Assembly: GCA_902492895.1 (NCBI GenBank)
Contig: CABUNG010000042.1
Span: 1-18,396 of the forward strand
Reading direction: 5' to 3'
DNA length: 18,396 bases
Source: an uncultured Oscillospiraceae bacterium
GTDB taxonomy: Bacteria > Bacillota > Clostridia > Oscillospirales > Acutalibacteraceae
The position numbers and the translations under genes were made by a program. The notes under the pieces were generated by a model that was not told where the DNA came from, did not search any database, and saw only the letters and a program-made list of their open reading frames with translations. This document shows, piece after piece, positions 7,788 to 15,175 of the stretch (within the stretch, counting starts at the first letter, position 1; every line of letters begins with the position of its first letter).

Positions 7788-9078
7788 ATGGACGAAACTG
7801 GCCAATGCCCGGATGGGAGAGCAGTGCTGCCGGCTGGAGCATCCGTCGGGCCTGACGATCTACGTTTGGCCGAAGCCGGGCTTTAAAGCTTGCTACGCCG
7901 CCTTTTCCACCCGTTACGGCTCGATCGACACGGCGTTTCAGCGCGAAGGCGACGCCGAACCGACCGTGGTGCCGGCCGGCATCGCGCATTATCTGGAGCA
8001 CAAGCTGTTTGAAAGCGAGGACGGCAGCGCCTTCGCCCGCTATGCGAAAACGGGGGCGTCCGCCAACGCGTATACGAGTTTCGACCGCACGTCTTATCTG
8101 TTTTCGTGTACCGAGCGGTTTGAGGAGTCCCTGGAGATCCTGCTGGATTTTGTGCAGTCGCCCTATTTTACCGAGGAAACGGTGAAAAAGGAGCAGGGGA
8201 TCATCGGGCAGGAAATCCGCATGTGCGAGGACAATCCGGGACGCCGCGTGCTGTTCAATCTGCTGCGGGCTCTCTATGTCCGGCATCCGATCCGCCTCGA
8301 TATCGCGGGCACCGTGGATTCCATTGCAAAGATCACGCCCGAGCTCCTTTATGGCTGCTACGAGACCTTTTACAACCTGCACAACATGGTGCTGGCCGTT
8401 TCCGGAAACGTCACCCCCGAACAGGTCCTCCGCATCGCAGACCGGACGCTGAAGCCGGCCCCCGACCGCAGAGTCGAGCGCCTGCCTTTCGACGAGCCGA
8501 CGGAGGCGGCGGAATCCCGTGTGGAAGAGACCATGCCGGTGGCGGCTCCGCTGTTCTATTTGGGATACAAGGTGCCGTTCCCGGCCGACGGCCCCGTGCG
8601 CTGCTCGAGCCCCGGCGAGGTGATATCCGCCGCCGTGCTCGCGGAGCTGCTCGGCGGCCGGGCCAGCCCCCTTTACGCCCGCCTGATGGAGGAAGGGCTC
8701 ATCAACCCTTCCTTTGACGTGGATTATTTCGACGGTCCGGGCTACGCTTCCTGGCTGATGGGCGGGGAATCGCGGGATCCGGACGCCGTATGCGGCGCCA
8801 TACGCCAAGAGATCCGCCGTTTGGCGGAGGACGGCGTGGATCCGGCCGACTTTGCCGCGGCCCGCAGCGCCGTCTACGGGCGGCTGGTTGCACAGCTGGA
8901 CAGCGTGGAAGGCTGCGGGGAAATGCTGGTGAGCGGTCATTTTTATGGGCGGAAACCCTTTGATTTGCTTGACGCGGCGGCCCATCTTGATATACAATCA
9001 ATCTATCGGCGGCTGCGGGAGGATTTTCGCGAAGAGGCGAGTGCTCTTTCGATCATCCGTCCGTCGTCGGGCGGTTGA
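7780..9078 (+). CDS. ymfH: M16-family zinc metalloprotease, YmfH-like
   Basis: 432 residues. The inverted zinc motif HYLEH is at His70, Glu73 and His74, within AGIAHYLEHKLFE, and a Glu in GQEIRM (Glu145) is a good candidate for the third ligand. The conserved ANAYTSFDRTSYLF (95-108) follows. A second M16-like half follows, so one chain carries both domains as in YmfH. The start overlaps the end of the inactive partner by 8 bases, with GGGGAGGG about 8 bases upstream. The pair probably acts as a heterodimer on short peptides or peptide precursors; no substrate gene is visible nearby. It is followed by a hairpin and then lgt. Confidence 0.9.
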   Translation: MPEWTKLANARMGEQCCRLEHPSGLTIYVWPKPGFKACYAAFSTRYGSIDTAFQREGDAEPTVVPAGIAHYLEHKLFESEDGSAFARYAKTGASANAYTSFDRTSYLFSCTERFEESLEILLDFVQSPYFTEETVKKEQGIIGQEIRMCEDNPGRRVLFNLLRALYVRHPIRLDIAGTVDSIAKITPELLYGCYETFYNLHNMVLAVSGNVTPEQVLRIADRTLKPAPDRRVERLPFDEPTEAAESRVEETMPVAAPLFYLGYKVPFPADGPVRCSSPGEVISAAVLAELLGGRASPLYARLMEEGLINPSFDVDYFDGPGYASWLMGGESRDPDAVCGAIRQEIRRLAEDGVDPADFAAARSAVYGRLVAQLDSVEGCGEMLVSGHFYGRKPFDLLDAAAHLDIQSIYRRLREDFREEASALSIIRPSSGG

Positions 9079-9082
9079 GCCG

Positions 9083-9103
9083 GGGAAGCCGGGCCGGCTT
9101 CCC
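9083..9103 (+). other. GC-rich hairpin between ymfH and lgt
   Basis: GGGAAGCCGG (9083-9092) and CCGGCTTCCC (9094-9103) are perfect complements around one base. The hairpin lies 4 bases after the ymfH stop and lacks a T-run, so it is not a standard terminator. It may stabilise or process the mRNA between the protease pair and lgt. Confidence 0.55.
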
Positions 9104-9132
9104 ATTACATAGCGAAAGGATGTCAAGTTCCG

Positions 9133-10164
9133 ATGGAGAATTACATTGAATTTCCGGGACTCGGTCTGCGTTTTCCCTTTTCTCCGGATATTTTCACCAT
9201 CCCGATCGGCGGGGGCATTACGATCAAATGGTACGGGGTGCTCATCGCGCTCGGATTTCTGCTCGCGATGATTTACGGACTCAGGCGCTCCAAGTCCTTC
9301 GGAATCGATCCCGACCGGATGATCGACGTCGTCTTGGTCTCGGCGATTTTCGCCTTTATCGGCGCCCGTCTTTATTATGTCCTGTTCTCCGAGGACCGGG
9401 CCGCTTATTTTGCCGATCCGCTGTCGATCCTGCAGGTCTGGAAGGGCGGACTCGGCATTTACGGCGGCGTGATCTTCGCCTTCCTGACCGCGCTTTGGAT
9501 GTGCAAGGTCCGCAAAGTGGACACGCTGCGGATGTTCGACCTCGCTTCCATCGGTTTTCTGATCGGCCAGGGAATCGGCCGCTGGGGCAATTTCTTCAAT
9601 CAGGAAGCCTTCGGCGCCAACACGACGATGCCCTGGGGCATGACCGGCAACATCATCCAATCCGGGATGAACGGGTCGGGGTATACGCTGTCTCAGCCGG
9701 TCCATCCGACCTTCCTGTACGAGTCTTTGTGGTGTCTGGCCGGATTTATCCTGCTGCATATCCTGTCCAAGAAATTCTATAAGTTCCGCGGCGAGATTTT
9801 CGCCTCCTACATCATGTGGTACGGTCTCGGGAGGGCCTGGATCGAAGGGCTCCGGACCGACAGCCTGATGCTCGGCACCATGCGGGTATCCCAGCTCGTC
9901 GCTATTTTGTCCGTCATCGGCGGAGCGATTCTGCTGTTTGTGTTCCGGGCTATGGAGCAGCGCTCACCCAAAGATTTGTTCGTTGAAGAGCCGGCTCCGA
10001 CCATTCCGCTGGCGGATGAGGAGACGGAGGAGACGACGGAATCCGCGCAGGAGGATGGACAGGCAGAGGAGGCGCCCGAAACGGAGGAAACGCCGGATGA
10101 GGCGGATTCTCTGCAAACGGAAGAGCCTGCGGCCGACGAAGAGCCCAAAGACAAGGACGAATAA
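9133..10164 (+). CDS. lgt: Prolipoprotein diacylglyceryl transferase with acidic tail
   Basis: 343 residues. Lgt moves diacylglycerol from phosphatidylglycerol to the lipobox cysteine of prelipoproteins at the membrane. The family signature GRWGNFFNQEAFG is at 149-161, with the essential Arg150. HPTFLYE (191-197) and the late GLGRAWIEGLRTDS (231-244, with conserved Arg241) also match. About seven membrane segments are predicted. After the last one (about 253-272) comes a tail of about 68 residues dominated by Glu, Asp, Thr and Pro, not part of the catalytic core. GAAAGGA lies about 12 bases before the ATG, a slightly long spacing. No separate promoter was seen, so it probably shares the M16 transcript, and a strong terminator follows. 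Confidence 0.97.
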   Translation: MENYIEFPGLGLRFPFSPDIFTIPIGGGITIKWYGVLIALGFLLAMIYGLRRSKSFGIDPDRMIDVVLVSAIFAFIGARLYYVLFSEDRAAYFADPLSILQVWKGGLGIYGGVIFAFLTALWMCKVRKVDTLRMFDLASIGFLIGQGIGRWGNFFNQEAFGANTTMPWGMTGNIIQSGMNGSGYTLSQPVHPTFLYESLWCLAGFILLHILSKKFYKFRGEIFASYIMWYGLGRAWIEGLRTDSLMLGTMRVSQLVAILSVIGGAILLFVFRAMEQRSPKDLFVEEPAPTIPLADEETEETTESAQEDGQAEEAPETEETPDEADSLQTEEPAADEEPKDKDE

Positions 10165-10172
10165 GAAATCAG

Positions 10173-10208
10173 ACCGGGACGCCGCAAAGACGGCGCCCCG
10201 GTTTTTTT
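10173..10208 (+). terminator. Intrinsic terminator after lgt
   Basis: An 11-bp stem with one A-C mismatch (ACCGGGACGCCG at 10173-10184 with CGGCGCCCCGGT at 10191-10202) and a CAAAGA loop is followed by seven T. It ends the ymfF-ymfH-lgt unit. Confidence 0.92.
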
Positions 10209-10255
10209 ATAAAATAGGTAGGCACAAATTTATCGAACAAATTTTCGTTTTTCTC

Positions 10256-10283
10256 TTGCTTTTTATGAAAAAGCTGGTATAAT
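10256..10283 (+). promoter_or_regulatory. SigA-type promoter of the small membrane protein gene
   Basis: TTGCTT (10256-10261), a 16-base spacer and a perfect -10 TATAAT (10278-10283) with TG at 10275-10276. Transcription would start near 10290, about 48 bases before the gene. Confidence 0.82.
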
Positions 10284-10337
10284 AAAGGCATCGAAACGTT
10301 TGTTCTGATTTCGGGGAATAGAGAAAGGACGATACCG

Positions 10338-10670
10338 ATGCTCATCAATTTGTTTCATGTGGTCCTGCTGGGGATCCTGTTTTTCTATACGCTTCACGGA
10401 GCCCGCCGGGCGGTTACCCGCCGTTTGTCGCTGATTCCGCTGAGCATGTGTCTGATCGAGATCCTGCTGGCCGAGGTGCTGGATGTGTTGGCGTTTCCGG
10501 TCCTGGGGGCCCTCCTGGCAGCGTGCCGCCTGACCGTGGCCGCCTGCTGTGTGCTGGCGGTGCGGAAAGACGCGGCGCTGGCCCGTGCCAGGACCGAGAG
10601 ACGCGTGCGCGCGGCTCGGGCCAAACTGCATGCGCTCGAATCCCGGCAGCTGCAGAGATTCGCCGCGTAA
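10338..10670 (+). CDS. Small uncharacterised membrane protein
   Basis: 110 residues; family not recognised. The start has AAAGGA about 8 bases upstream. Hydrophobic stretches at about 3-19, 31-53 and 55-73 suggest two or three membrane segments. The C-terminal third (about 75-110) is rich in Arg and Ala with regular spacing, and is likely a charged cytosolic helix. The gene stands alone between its own strong promoter and its own terminator, which supports its being real despite its size. Function cannot be inferred from the neighbours. Confidence 0.75.
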   Translation: MLINLFHVVLLGILFFYTLHGARRAVTRRLSLIPLSMCLIEILLAEVLDVLAFPVLGALLAACRLTVAACCVLAVRKDAALARARTERRVRAARAKLHALESRQLQRFAA

Positions 10671-10684
10671 TCCGTGCCCTATCC

Positions 10685-10717
10685 GCCGCCGGATCGTCGG
10701 TTCCGGCGGCATTTTTT
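10685..10717 (+). terminator. Intrinsic terminator after the small membrane protein
   Basis: GCCGCCGG (10685-10692) pairs with CCGGCGGC (10703-10710) around a 10-base loop, followed by ATTTTTT. It starts about 15 bases after the stop codon. Confidence 0.88.
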
Positions 10718-10860
10718 GTTTTCGGCGAGAGAAAACAGGGCTGCCGGAAGGAAAACGCTTTTTGAGCATAGGCGGATGCGGATTCCCTATTTTCAGGGAA
10801 ACGGAGTACATCCGATTCCAGGACAGGGCGTTCATGGGATCTTTGAGCGAAGACGGTCTT

Positions 10861-10893
10861 AAAAACGAAACCTGGCGTTTGTCAACGCCAGGT
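10861..10893 (-). terminator. Candidate terminator of the GH3/HD-GYP operon
   Basis: ACCTGGCGTT (10870-10879) and AACGCCAGGT (10884-10893) form a perfect 10-bp stem with a 4-base loop. Read on the minus strand, it is followed by TTCGTTTTTAAG, an interrupted U-tract. It lies about 127 bases after the HD-GYP stop. Confidence 0.65.
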
Positions 10894-10987
10894 CTTGAAC
10901 TTCGATTCTGCCCAGGAACCAAGAGACTTTCGGCTCTTTTCCGGCTGCGCTTCGTTTGACGCGCCACTCAGCCGGTCCGATGGGGTA

Positions 10988-11011
10988 CCCCCCTCCGATT
11001 CCGGAGGGGGG
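10988..11011 (-). other. C/G-run hairpin just after the HD-GYP stop
   Basis: CCCCCCTCCG (10988-10997) pairs perfectly with CGGAGGGGGG (11002-11011) around a 4-base loop. On the minus strand TTTTTT comes before the stem rather than after it, so it is not a normal terminator; it may protect the 3' end of the mRNA. Confidence 0.5.
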
Positions 11012-11019
11012 GTAAAAAA

Positions 11020-13551
11020 TCAGGAGGCTTCGGCGCTTTTATCCTGGACCTGTACCCGTCCGCTGCGGATCAATTCGATAAACACGGGGACGAGTTTCGG
11101 ATCGAACTGCCGTCCGGCCTCTTCTTCCAGAATGTCCAGGGCTTTTTCGAGCGGATAGGCTTGCTTATAGGAACGCTCGGAAACCATGGCGTCGAAGGAA
11201 TCGGCGATGCACAGGATCCGCGCGCCCAGCGGGATGTCTTCCCCGGCGATCCGGCGGGGATAGCCCCGGCCGTCAAAATGCTCGTGATGTCCGATGACGG
11301 AGGGGATCACATAATCGAGGGAAGGTAGATGGCGGATGATGCCGATGGAGTTTTCCACGTGGGATTTCATGATTTCGTACTCATCGTCCGTCAAGCTGCC
11401 GGGTTTGTTGAGGATATGCTCGGGGATGCCGATTTTGCCGATATCGTGAAGCAGGGCGGCTTCCCGGATCATGTCGATATGCTCCGGGTTGAGCTGAATG
11501 GCACGGGAAAGCTCCGTTGCGTAATAGGCGACGGAGTTCGAATGGTTGAAGGTGTAGTGATCCTTGGTGTCGATGGCGGCTGTCAGGGCGTAAATGGTGC
11601 TCTCGTATTCCGAATAGGCGCTGTGTTTATCCACGGGCACCCCTGGGCTTTTCTCCATGCGGTAATCGCCCGTCGTATACGCGAGGATCGCGTTTTTCCC
11701 GTTGTGCTTGACGTGATAGACCGCCATATCCGCGTTGTCGATGAGTTCCTTGACCGTAGCGGCCGCGTAGGGAATGGCGCAGACGCCGCCGCTGACGGTC
11801 AGCACTTTGAGGGTGTAGTCGGTGGCGGCCTTGTTCATGTCGAGAATCTGCCGGCGGATGTTTTCGGCCAGTTCTTTGGCGGCGAGCAGATCATATCCCG
11901 GCAGAATGATGGCAAATTCCTTCCCGCTGTAGCGGGCCACGAAGCCGTGTTCCCCGACGCTCGCCTGGATCAGGCGGGCCACTTTCTGCAGCGCCAAATC
12001 GCCTTCTTTGTTGCCGTACAGCTGGTTATAGAGCTTGAAATCGTCGAGGTTGAGGATGATCAGGGACAGCCCTTGGTCCCGGTGTTCATCATACGCCTGC
12101 TGCAGGGTTTCATAAAAGTATTTGCGGTTGAGCAGGCCGGTCAGTTCGTCGGTCCTAGCCTCGAGATAGGCGCGTTCATATAAGCGGGAATTTTTTACGG
12201 CGATGGAGCTGATGGAATTGACGGAGGCGAGGAAATTGAGATCCTCATAGCTGTACCGGTGATTTTTTTCCTTGGCCGACAGCAGGACGATTCCCACCAG
12301 GGAGTCTTTGTCCTTGAGGGGGGCGAGGCATTCGACGTCGAGCTCTTCGAGAGCCCGCTTTTCCGCCTCCCACATGGATTTATAGGCGGTCGTCCGGCGG
12401 AATTCGCTCATCAGGAGACACTCATCGTGTTCCCGGAGCCAGAGAACGACGGGATTGTCGCGCCCGAGAACGAACGACGGGCGGTCGAGAGGGCTGGTGC
12501 TGCGCACGATCTGGTAATACCGCCGGTCCGGGGAGGGAACGCTGACGTAGACACGGCTCACGGCGATGGTTTTTTGGATAATATCAACGAGTTCCGTCAG
12601 AATTTCCTCGATCTGCAGGCTGCGGGAGACGGCCAGGCTGAAGGCCTTGAGGTTCTCGGCCTGCAGGATTTCCTCTTTGACAAACACGCTGTCGATAAAC
12701 TTTTTCATGCAGAAATAGACGAGACAGGTGAAAATCGTAAAAGACAGAGCGATGATGAGGGTATCGTAATGGCCCAGCATCGGCAGATGTTTCTGGATAA
12801 AGGAGGCCATGGGCCCCAGCAGGTTGATGAAGACGATGACCGACAGGCCAGCCGACAGCGCGTAGCAGCTGCCGCGGGAGGCGAGCAGGGTCAGACGGAA
12901 GAGACGGCGCCGGTAAAGCGCGTAGAACATACACAGCGCAAACGGGACGCCCGCGATGATATCGGTGGGGATGCCTTTGAAGACCGGGATGACAAACGCG
13001 ATATGGCCGAGGAACATGAAGCCGATCCCCACCATAACCGGGGCGAACTGGCGGCGGGCGACCTCGTGATCTTTAAAATACCGGAACAAAAGGAGGAACA
13101 TGTGCGCGATGATGGCCGTGCAGAAGATGAAGAAAAACACGACCGGCCAGGTGGTGTGATACAAAAAGGCGGTTTCCTCGTTGGGGGCGGTCACCAGCTC
13201 CGGACTTTGGAGAAAGACGCCGGTCGTGATGTTGACGACATTGATGACGACCGTGACGACGAACCAAAAGATTTGTATGAGCTTGTTTTTGCTCCCCACG
13301 AACTGAAACGCGAAATTGAACAGCGCAAACCCCAGGAGCAGAAGCCCCAGAATCGAGACGTCGAACCAGAATTTGACGCTCGGCCAGACCTGCAGCCGCA
13401 TGAGGAAGGAACCGCCGGTCCACAGGATCAGGGCGACCAGATTGAGCAGGAAGGAATTGATGATTCGGTCTTTCCGCGCGGCGGCCAGGGTCATGAACAG
13501 GAATATGTAGCAAAACAGCGCAATAATCGGAACATAAATGAAATCGCCCAA
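11020..13551 (-). CDS. Membrane GAF / degenerate GGDEF / HD-GYP signalling protein
   Basis: 843 residues from the TTG start at 13551. About eight membrane segments fill residues 1-270, followed by a GAF-like domain (about 300-450), a GGDEF-fold domain (about 457-625) and a C-terminal HD-GYP domain (about 640-830). The HD-GYP domain looks active: His670, His702-Asp703 in LLHDIGKIGIPEHIL, His765-His766, and GYP at 773-775. This family hydrolyses cyclic di-GMP or related dinucleotides. In the GGDEF domain the signature reads SGKEF (512-516) and no RxxD inhibitory site precedes it, so cyclase activity is unlikely; such domains often bind GTP as a control site. Last gene of the operon, 31 bases after the GH3 gene. 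Likely role: a membrane sensor lowering a cyclic dinucleotide. Confidence 0.92.
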   Translation of the reverse strand: MGDFIYVPIIALFCYIFLFMTLAAARKDRIINSFLLNLVALILWTGGSFLMRLQVWPSVKFWFDVSILGLLLLGFALFNFAFQFVGSKNKLIQIFWFVVTVVINVVNITTGVFLQSPELVTAPNEETAFLYHTTWPVVFFFIFCTAIIAHMFLLLFRYFKDHEVARRQFAPVMVGIGFMFLGHIAFVIPVFKGIPTDIIAGVPFALCMFYALYRRRLFRLTLLASRGSCYALSAGLSVIVFINLLGPMASFIQKHLPMLGHYDTLIIALSFTIFTCLVYFCMKKFIDSVFVKEEILQAENLKAFSLAVSRSLQIEEILTELVDIIQKTIAVSRVYVSVPSPDRRYYQIVRSTSPLDRPSFVLGRDNPVVLWLREHDECLLMSEFRRTTAYKSMWEAEKRALEELDVECLAPLKDKDSLVGIVLLSAKEKNHRYSYEDLNFLASVNSISSIAVKNSRLYERAYLEARTDELTGLLNRKYFYETLQQAYDEHRDQGLSLIILNLDDFKLYNQLYGNKEGDLALQKVARLIQASVGEHGFVARYSGKEFAIILPGYDLLAAKELAENIRRQILDMNKAATDYTLKVLTVSGGVCAIPYAAATVKELIDNADMAVYHVKHNGKNAILAYTTGDYRMEKSPGVPVDKHSAYSEYESTIYALTAAIDTKDHYTFNHSNSVAYYATELSRAIQLNPEHIDMIREAALLHDIGKIGIPEHILNKPGSLTDDEYEIMKSHVENSIGIIRHLPSLDYVIPSVIGHHEHFDGRGYPRRIAGEDIPLGARILCIADSFDAMVSERSYKQAYPLEKALDILEEEAGRQFDPKLVPVFIELIRSGRVQVQDKSAEAS

Positions 13552-13560
13552 TTTCCTGTT

Positions 13561-13569
13561 CACCTCCTT
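13561..13569 (-). promoter_or_regulatory. Strong ribosome binding site pointing to a TTG start
   Basis: AAGGAGGTG on the minus strand (13569-13561) is a near-perfect anti-16S match. An in-frame GTG at 13563-13561 lies inside it and cannot be the start. The next in-frame start is TTG at 13551-13549, 9 bases beyond the site, after which the protein enters its first membrane segment. Confidence 0.7.
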
Positions 13570-13582
13570 GCCGACGCGTTGT

Positions 13583-15175
13583 CTAGCCGATCAGGTCTTT
13601 GAGATCGTGTGCCGAAGGGCCCACGTGACGCAGGGTTTTACCGGTTTTCTTCCGATAGGCCTCGAAGGTGCCGCATTTGAGAATCGTGATTTCGAGCGGT
13701 TCCATGCCGAGCAGCCGTTTGAGATCTTTGTAATCGTTATCCATATATTTGAAATAAATCCCCAGATGCTCCCGCAGCACTTCTTTGGTGACGGCGGTGC
13801 TGATGAGCGCATCGGGTTCGAGCTCCACATACAGGTGCATATAGGGGCGTTTTTGCTCGTTGTATTCTTTCATGGCGACCCAGCCGCGGAACTTCAGCCC
13901 CGACAGGGTGATGACCGACTGGATGGTGGCCTCCGAGATCCGGGTGAAGGATGCGATATCGATGATGGTGGGGACCCGGTCGATATAGGCAAACCGGGGG
14001 ATTTTCGTGCCGTCTCCGCTGTTTTCCAGGCCCATGCAGCGGTAGACGTCCCCGACGCGGTACCGCATAAAGGCGCCGCCCTTGAGCACCGAGATGACCA
14101 GCTCGTATGTTTCGCCGGGAAGCACCTCGTTCATGAGGTAGGTCCGGGGTTCATAGGCGGGGTCATCCAGGCTTTTTTCCATTTCGTTTTCCGGGATGAA
14201 CTCGTAGAAACAGGTATCGGGGAAGAAGACCATGCCGTCTCTCGTCCAGGTTTCGGTTCCGATGCAGGAGGGTTCCGTCCCCGCAAAAAGCTCCATGGGG
14301 CGTACGCCCCAGAGGTCTTCGAGCTCGTCTTTATAACAGGCGTTGTCGGTGCCCGCGCACATAAAGCCTTTGAGCTGGAACAGATCGCGGGGTTTGAGCG
14401 CCCGTCCCTCCTGTTTGCAGCGGTATTTCGCCGCGGCCAGGCGGATGAGGCGCAGAGGCGAGAGGCCGGACAGCCGGCCGCCGGAGGATCCCGGCGAATG
14501 CCCGCTCATGGAAGACAGGCTGTGGCTGACATAGGTCGCGACGCTGCCCACGCCGAAGAAAAACTCGATGCCGCGGCGCAGTCCCATTTTAAAGCCGAGT
14601 TTGTTGCGCTCGCTGAAGGTCATTTTGACCGCGTCCTTGACCGGAGGGAGAAATTCCATGCCGATCTCTTCCCGGAGCGCCAGGGGAAACAGCCCCGTCG
14701 CATAGGGCAGCGGGGCCAGGGCATATAGGATTTTATCGGTGGCCCGCACATTGAATTTGCCCCGTCCGGTGCTGGTGGAGAGCATCAGGCAGGCCAGAAT
14801 GTTGCTGCGGTAGGTTTCGAGCATACCGCTCGTATAAGGCGCGACCTTGACCGGGTGGCGGCCGCCCTCCCAGGTGGTTTGGATCCAGACGATGGGGGTA
14901 TCGGGCAGCATGTCGCTCCGCTTCTGCAGCAGGATATCCGCATAATCTTCATAGGACGTCAGCTTGACCATCCGGCGAAAATCCTCGATCGTCTGAGGCT
15001 GTTTATCCCCCAGAATCTGACGCCCCAGGGCGCTGCCGCTCCAGAGATGGATCTGCTCCTCCATCAGACGGGTCTGAATGCGCATGTAACCGTCGATATC
15101 GAGATCCAGAAAACCGCAGTATTCGGACCACATCTGGTCATACTGCCGTTTTTTCAGTTTGTCTTCAAATCTCAT
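13583..15175 (-). CDS. Bacterial GH3-family acyl-adenylating protein
   Basis: 530 residues. GH3 proteins belong to the ANL adenylating superfamily; plant members activate an acid with ATP and join it to an amino acid. Recognisable pieces are the N-terminal TIEDFRRMVKLTSYEDYAD (62-80), the divergent phosphate-loop region TTWEGGRHPVKVAPYT (100-115), the central GTEPSCIGTETW (289-300), and the typical YELVISVLKGGAFMRYRVGD (327-346). The Ser-Gly-Thr of the usual loop is replaced by TTWEGG, so activity is uncertain. The start overlaps the end of the methyltransferase gene by 11 bases; GGGAG lies about 7 bases upstream. It sits between a membrane methyltransferase and an HD-GYP protein. Substrate unknown; family assignment is by motif memory, not a search. 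Confidence 0.8.
   Translation of the reverse strand: MRFEDKLKKRQYDQMWSEYCGFLDLDIDGYMRIQTRLMEEQIHLWSGSALGRQILGDKQPQTIEDFRRMVKLTSYEDYADILLQKRSDMLPDTPIVWIQTTWEGGRHPVKVAPYTSGMLETYRSNILACLMLSTSTGRGKFNVRATDKILYALAPLPYATGLFPLALREEIGMEFLPPVKDAVKMTFSERNKLGFKMGLRRGIEFFFGVGSVATYVSHSLSSMSGHSPGSSGGRLSGLSPLRLIRLAAAKYRCKQEGRALKPRDLFQLKGFMCAGTDNACYKDELEDLWGVRPMELFAGTEPSCIGTETWTRDGMVFFPDTCFYEFIPENEMEKSLDDPAYEPRTYLMNEVLPGETYELVISVLKGGAFMRYRVGDVYRCMGLENSGDGTKIPRFAYIDRVPTIIDIASFTRISEATIQSVITLSGLKFRGWVAMKEYNEQKRPYMHLYVELEPDALISTAVTKEVLREHLGIYFKYMDNDYKDLKRLLGMEPLEITILKCGTFEAYRKKTGKTLRHVGPSAHDLKDLIG

Larger units (their letters stand above)
10671..11019. other. Intergenic region with three hairpins, no gene
   Basis: Between the small membrane protein and the converging HD-GYP gene lie a plus-strand terminator (10685-10717), a minus-strand terminator candidate (10861-10893) and a C/G-run hairpin (10988-11011). 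The remainder (10718-10860 and 10894-10987) shows no ribosome site with a credible frame on either strand. Confidence 0.6.

Noticed and set aside
10263..10967. Minus-strand frame of 234 codons
   Set aside because: It reads through a minus-strand terminator candidate and a plus-strand terminator and lies opposite the small membrane protein; the composition is typical of a shadow frame.
11329..14728. Three long plus-strand frames opposite the HD-GYP and GH3 genes
   Set aside because: The minus strand carries clear domain motifs over the whole stretch; the plus-strand products match nothing and are rich in Asp, Gly and His as expected from antisense of GC-rich codons.
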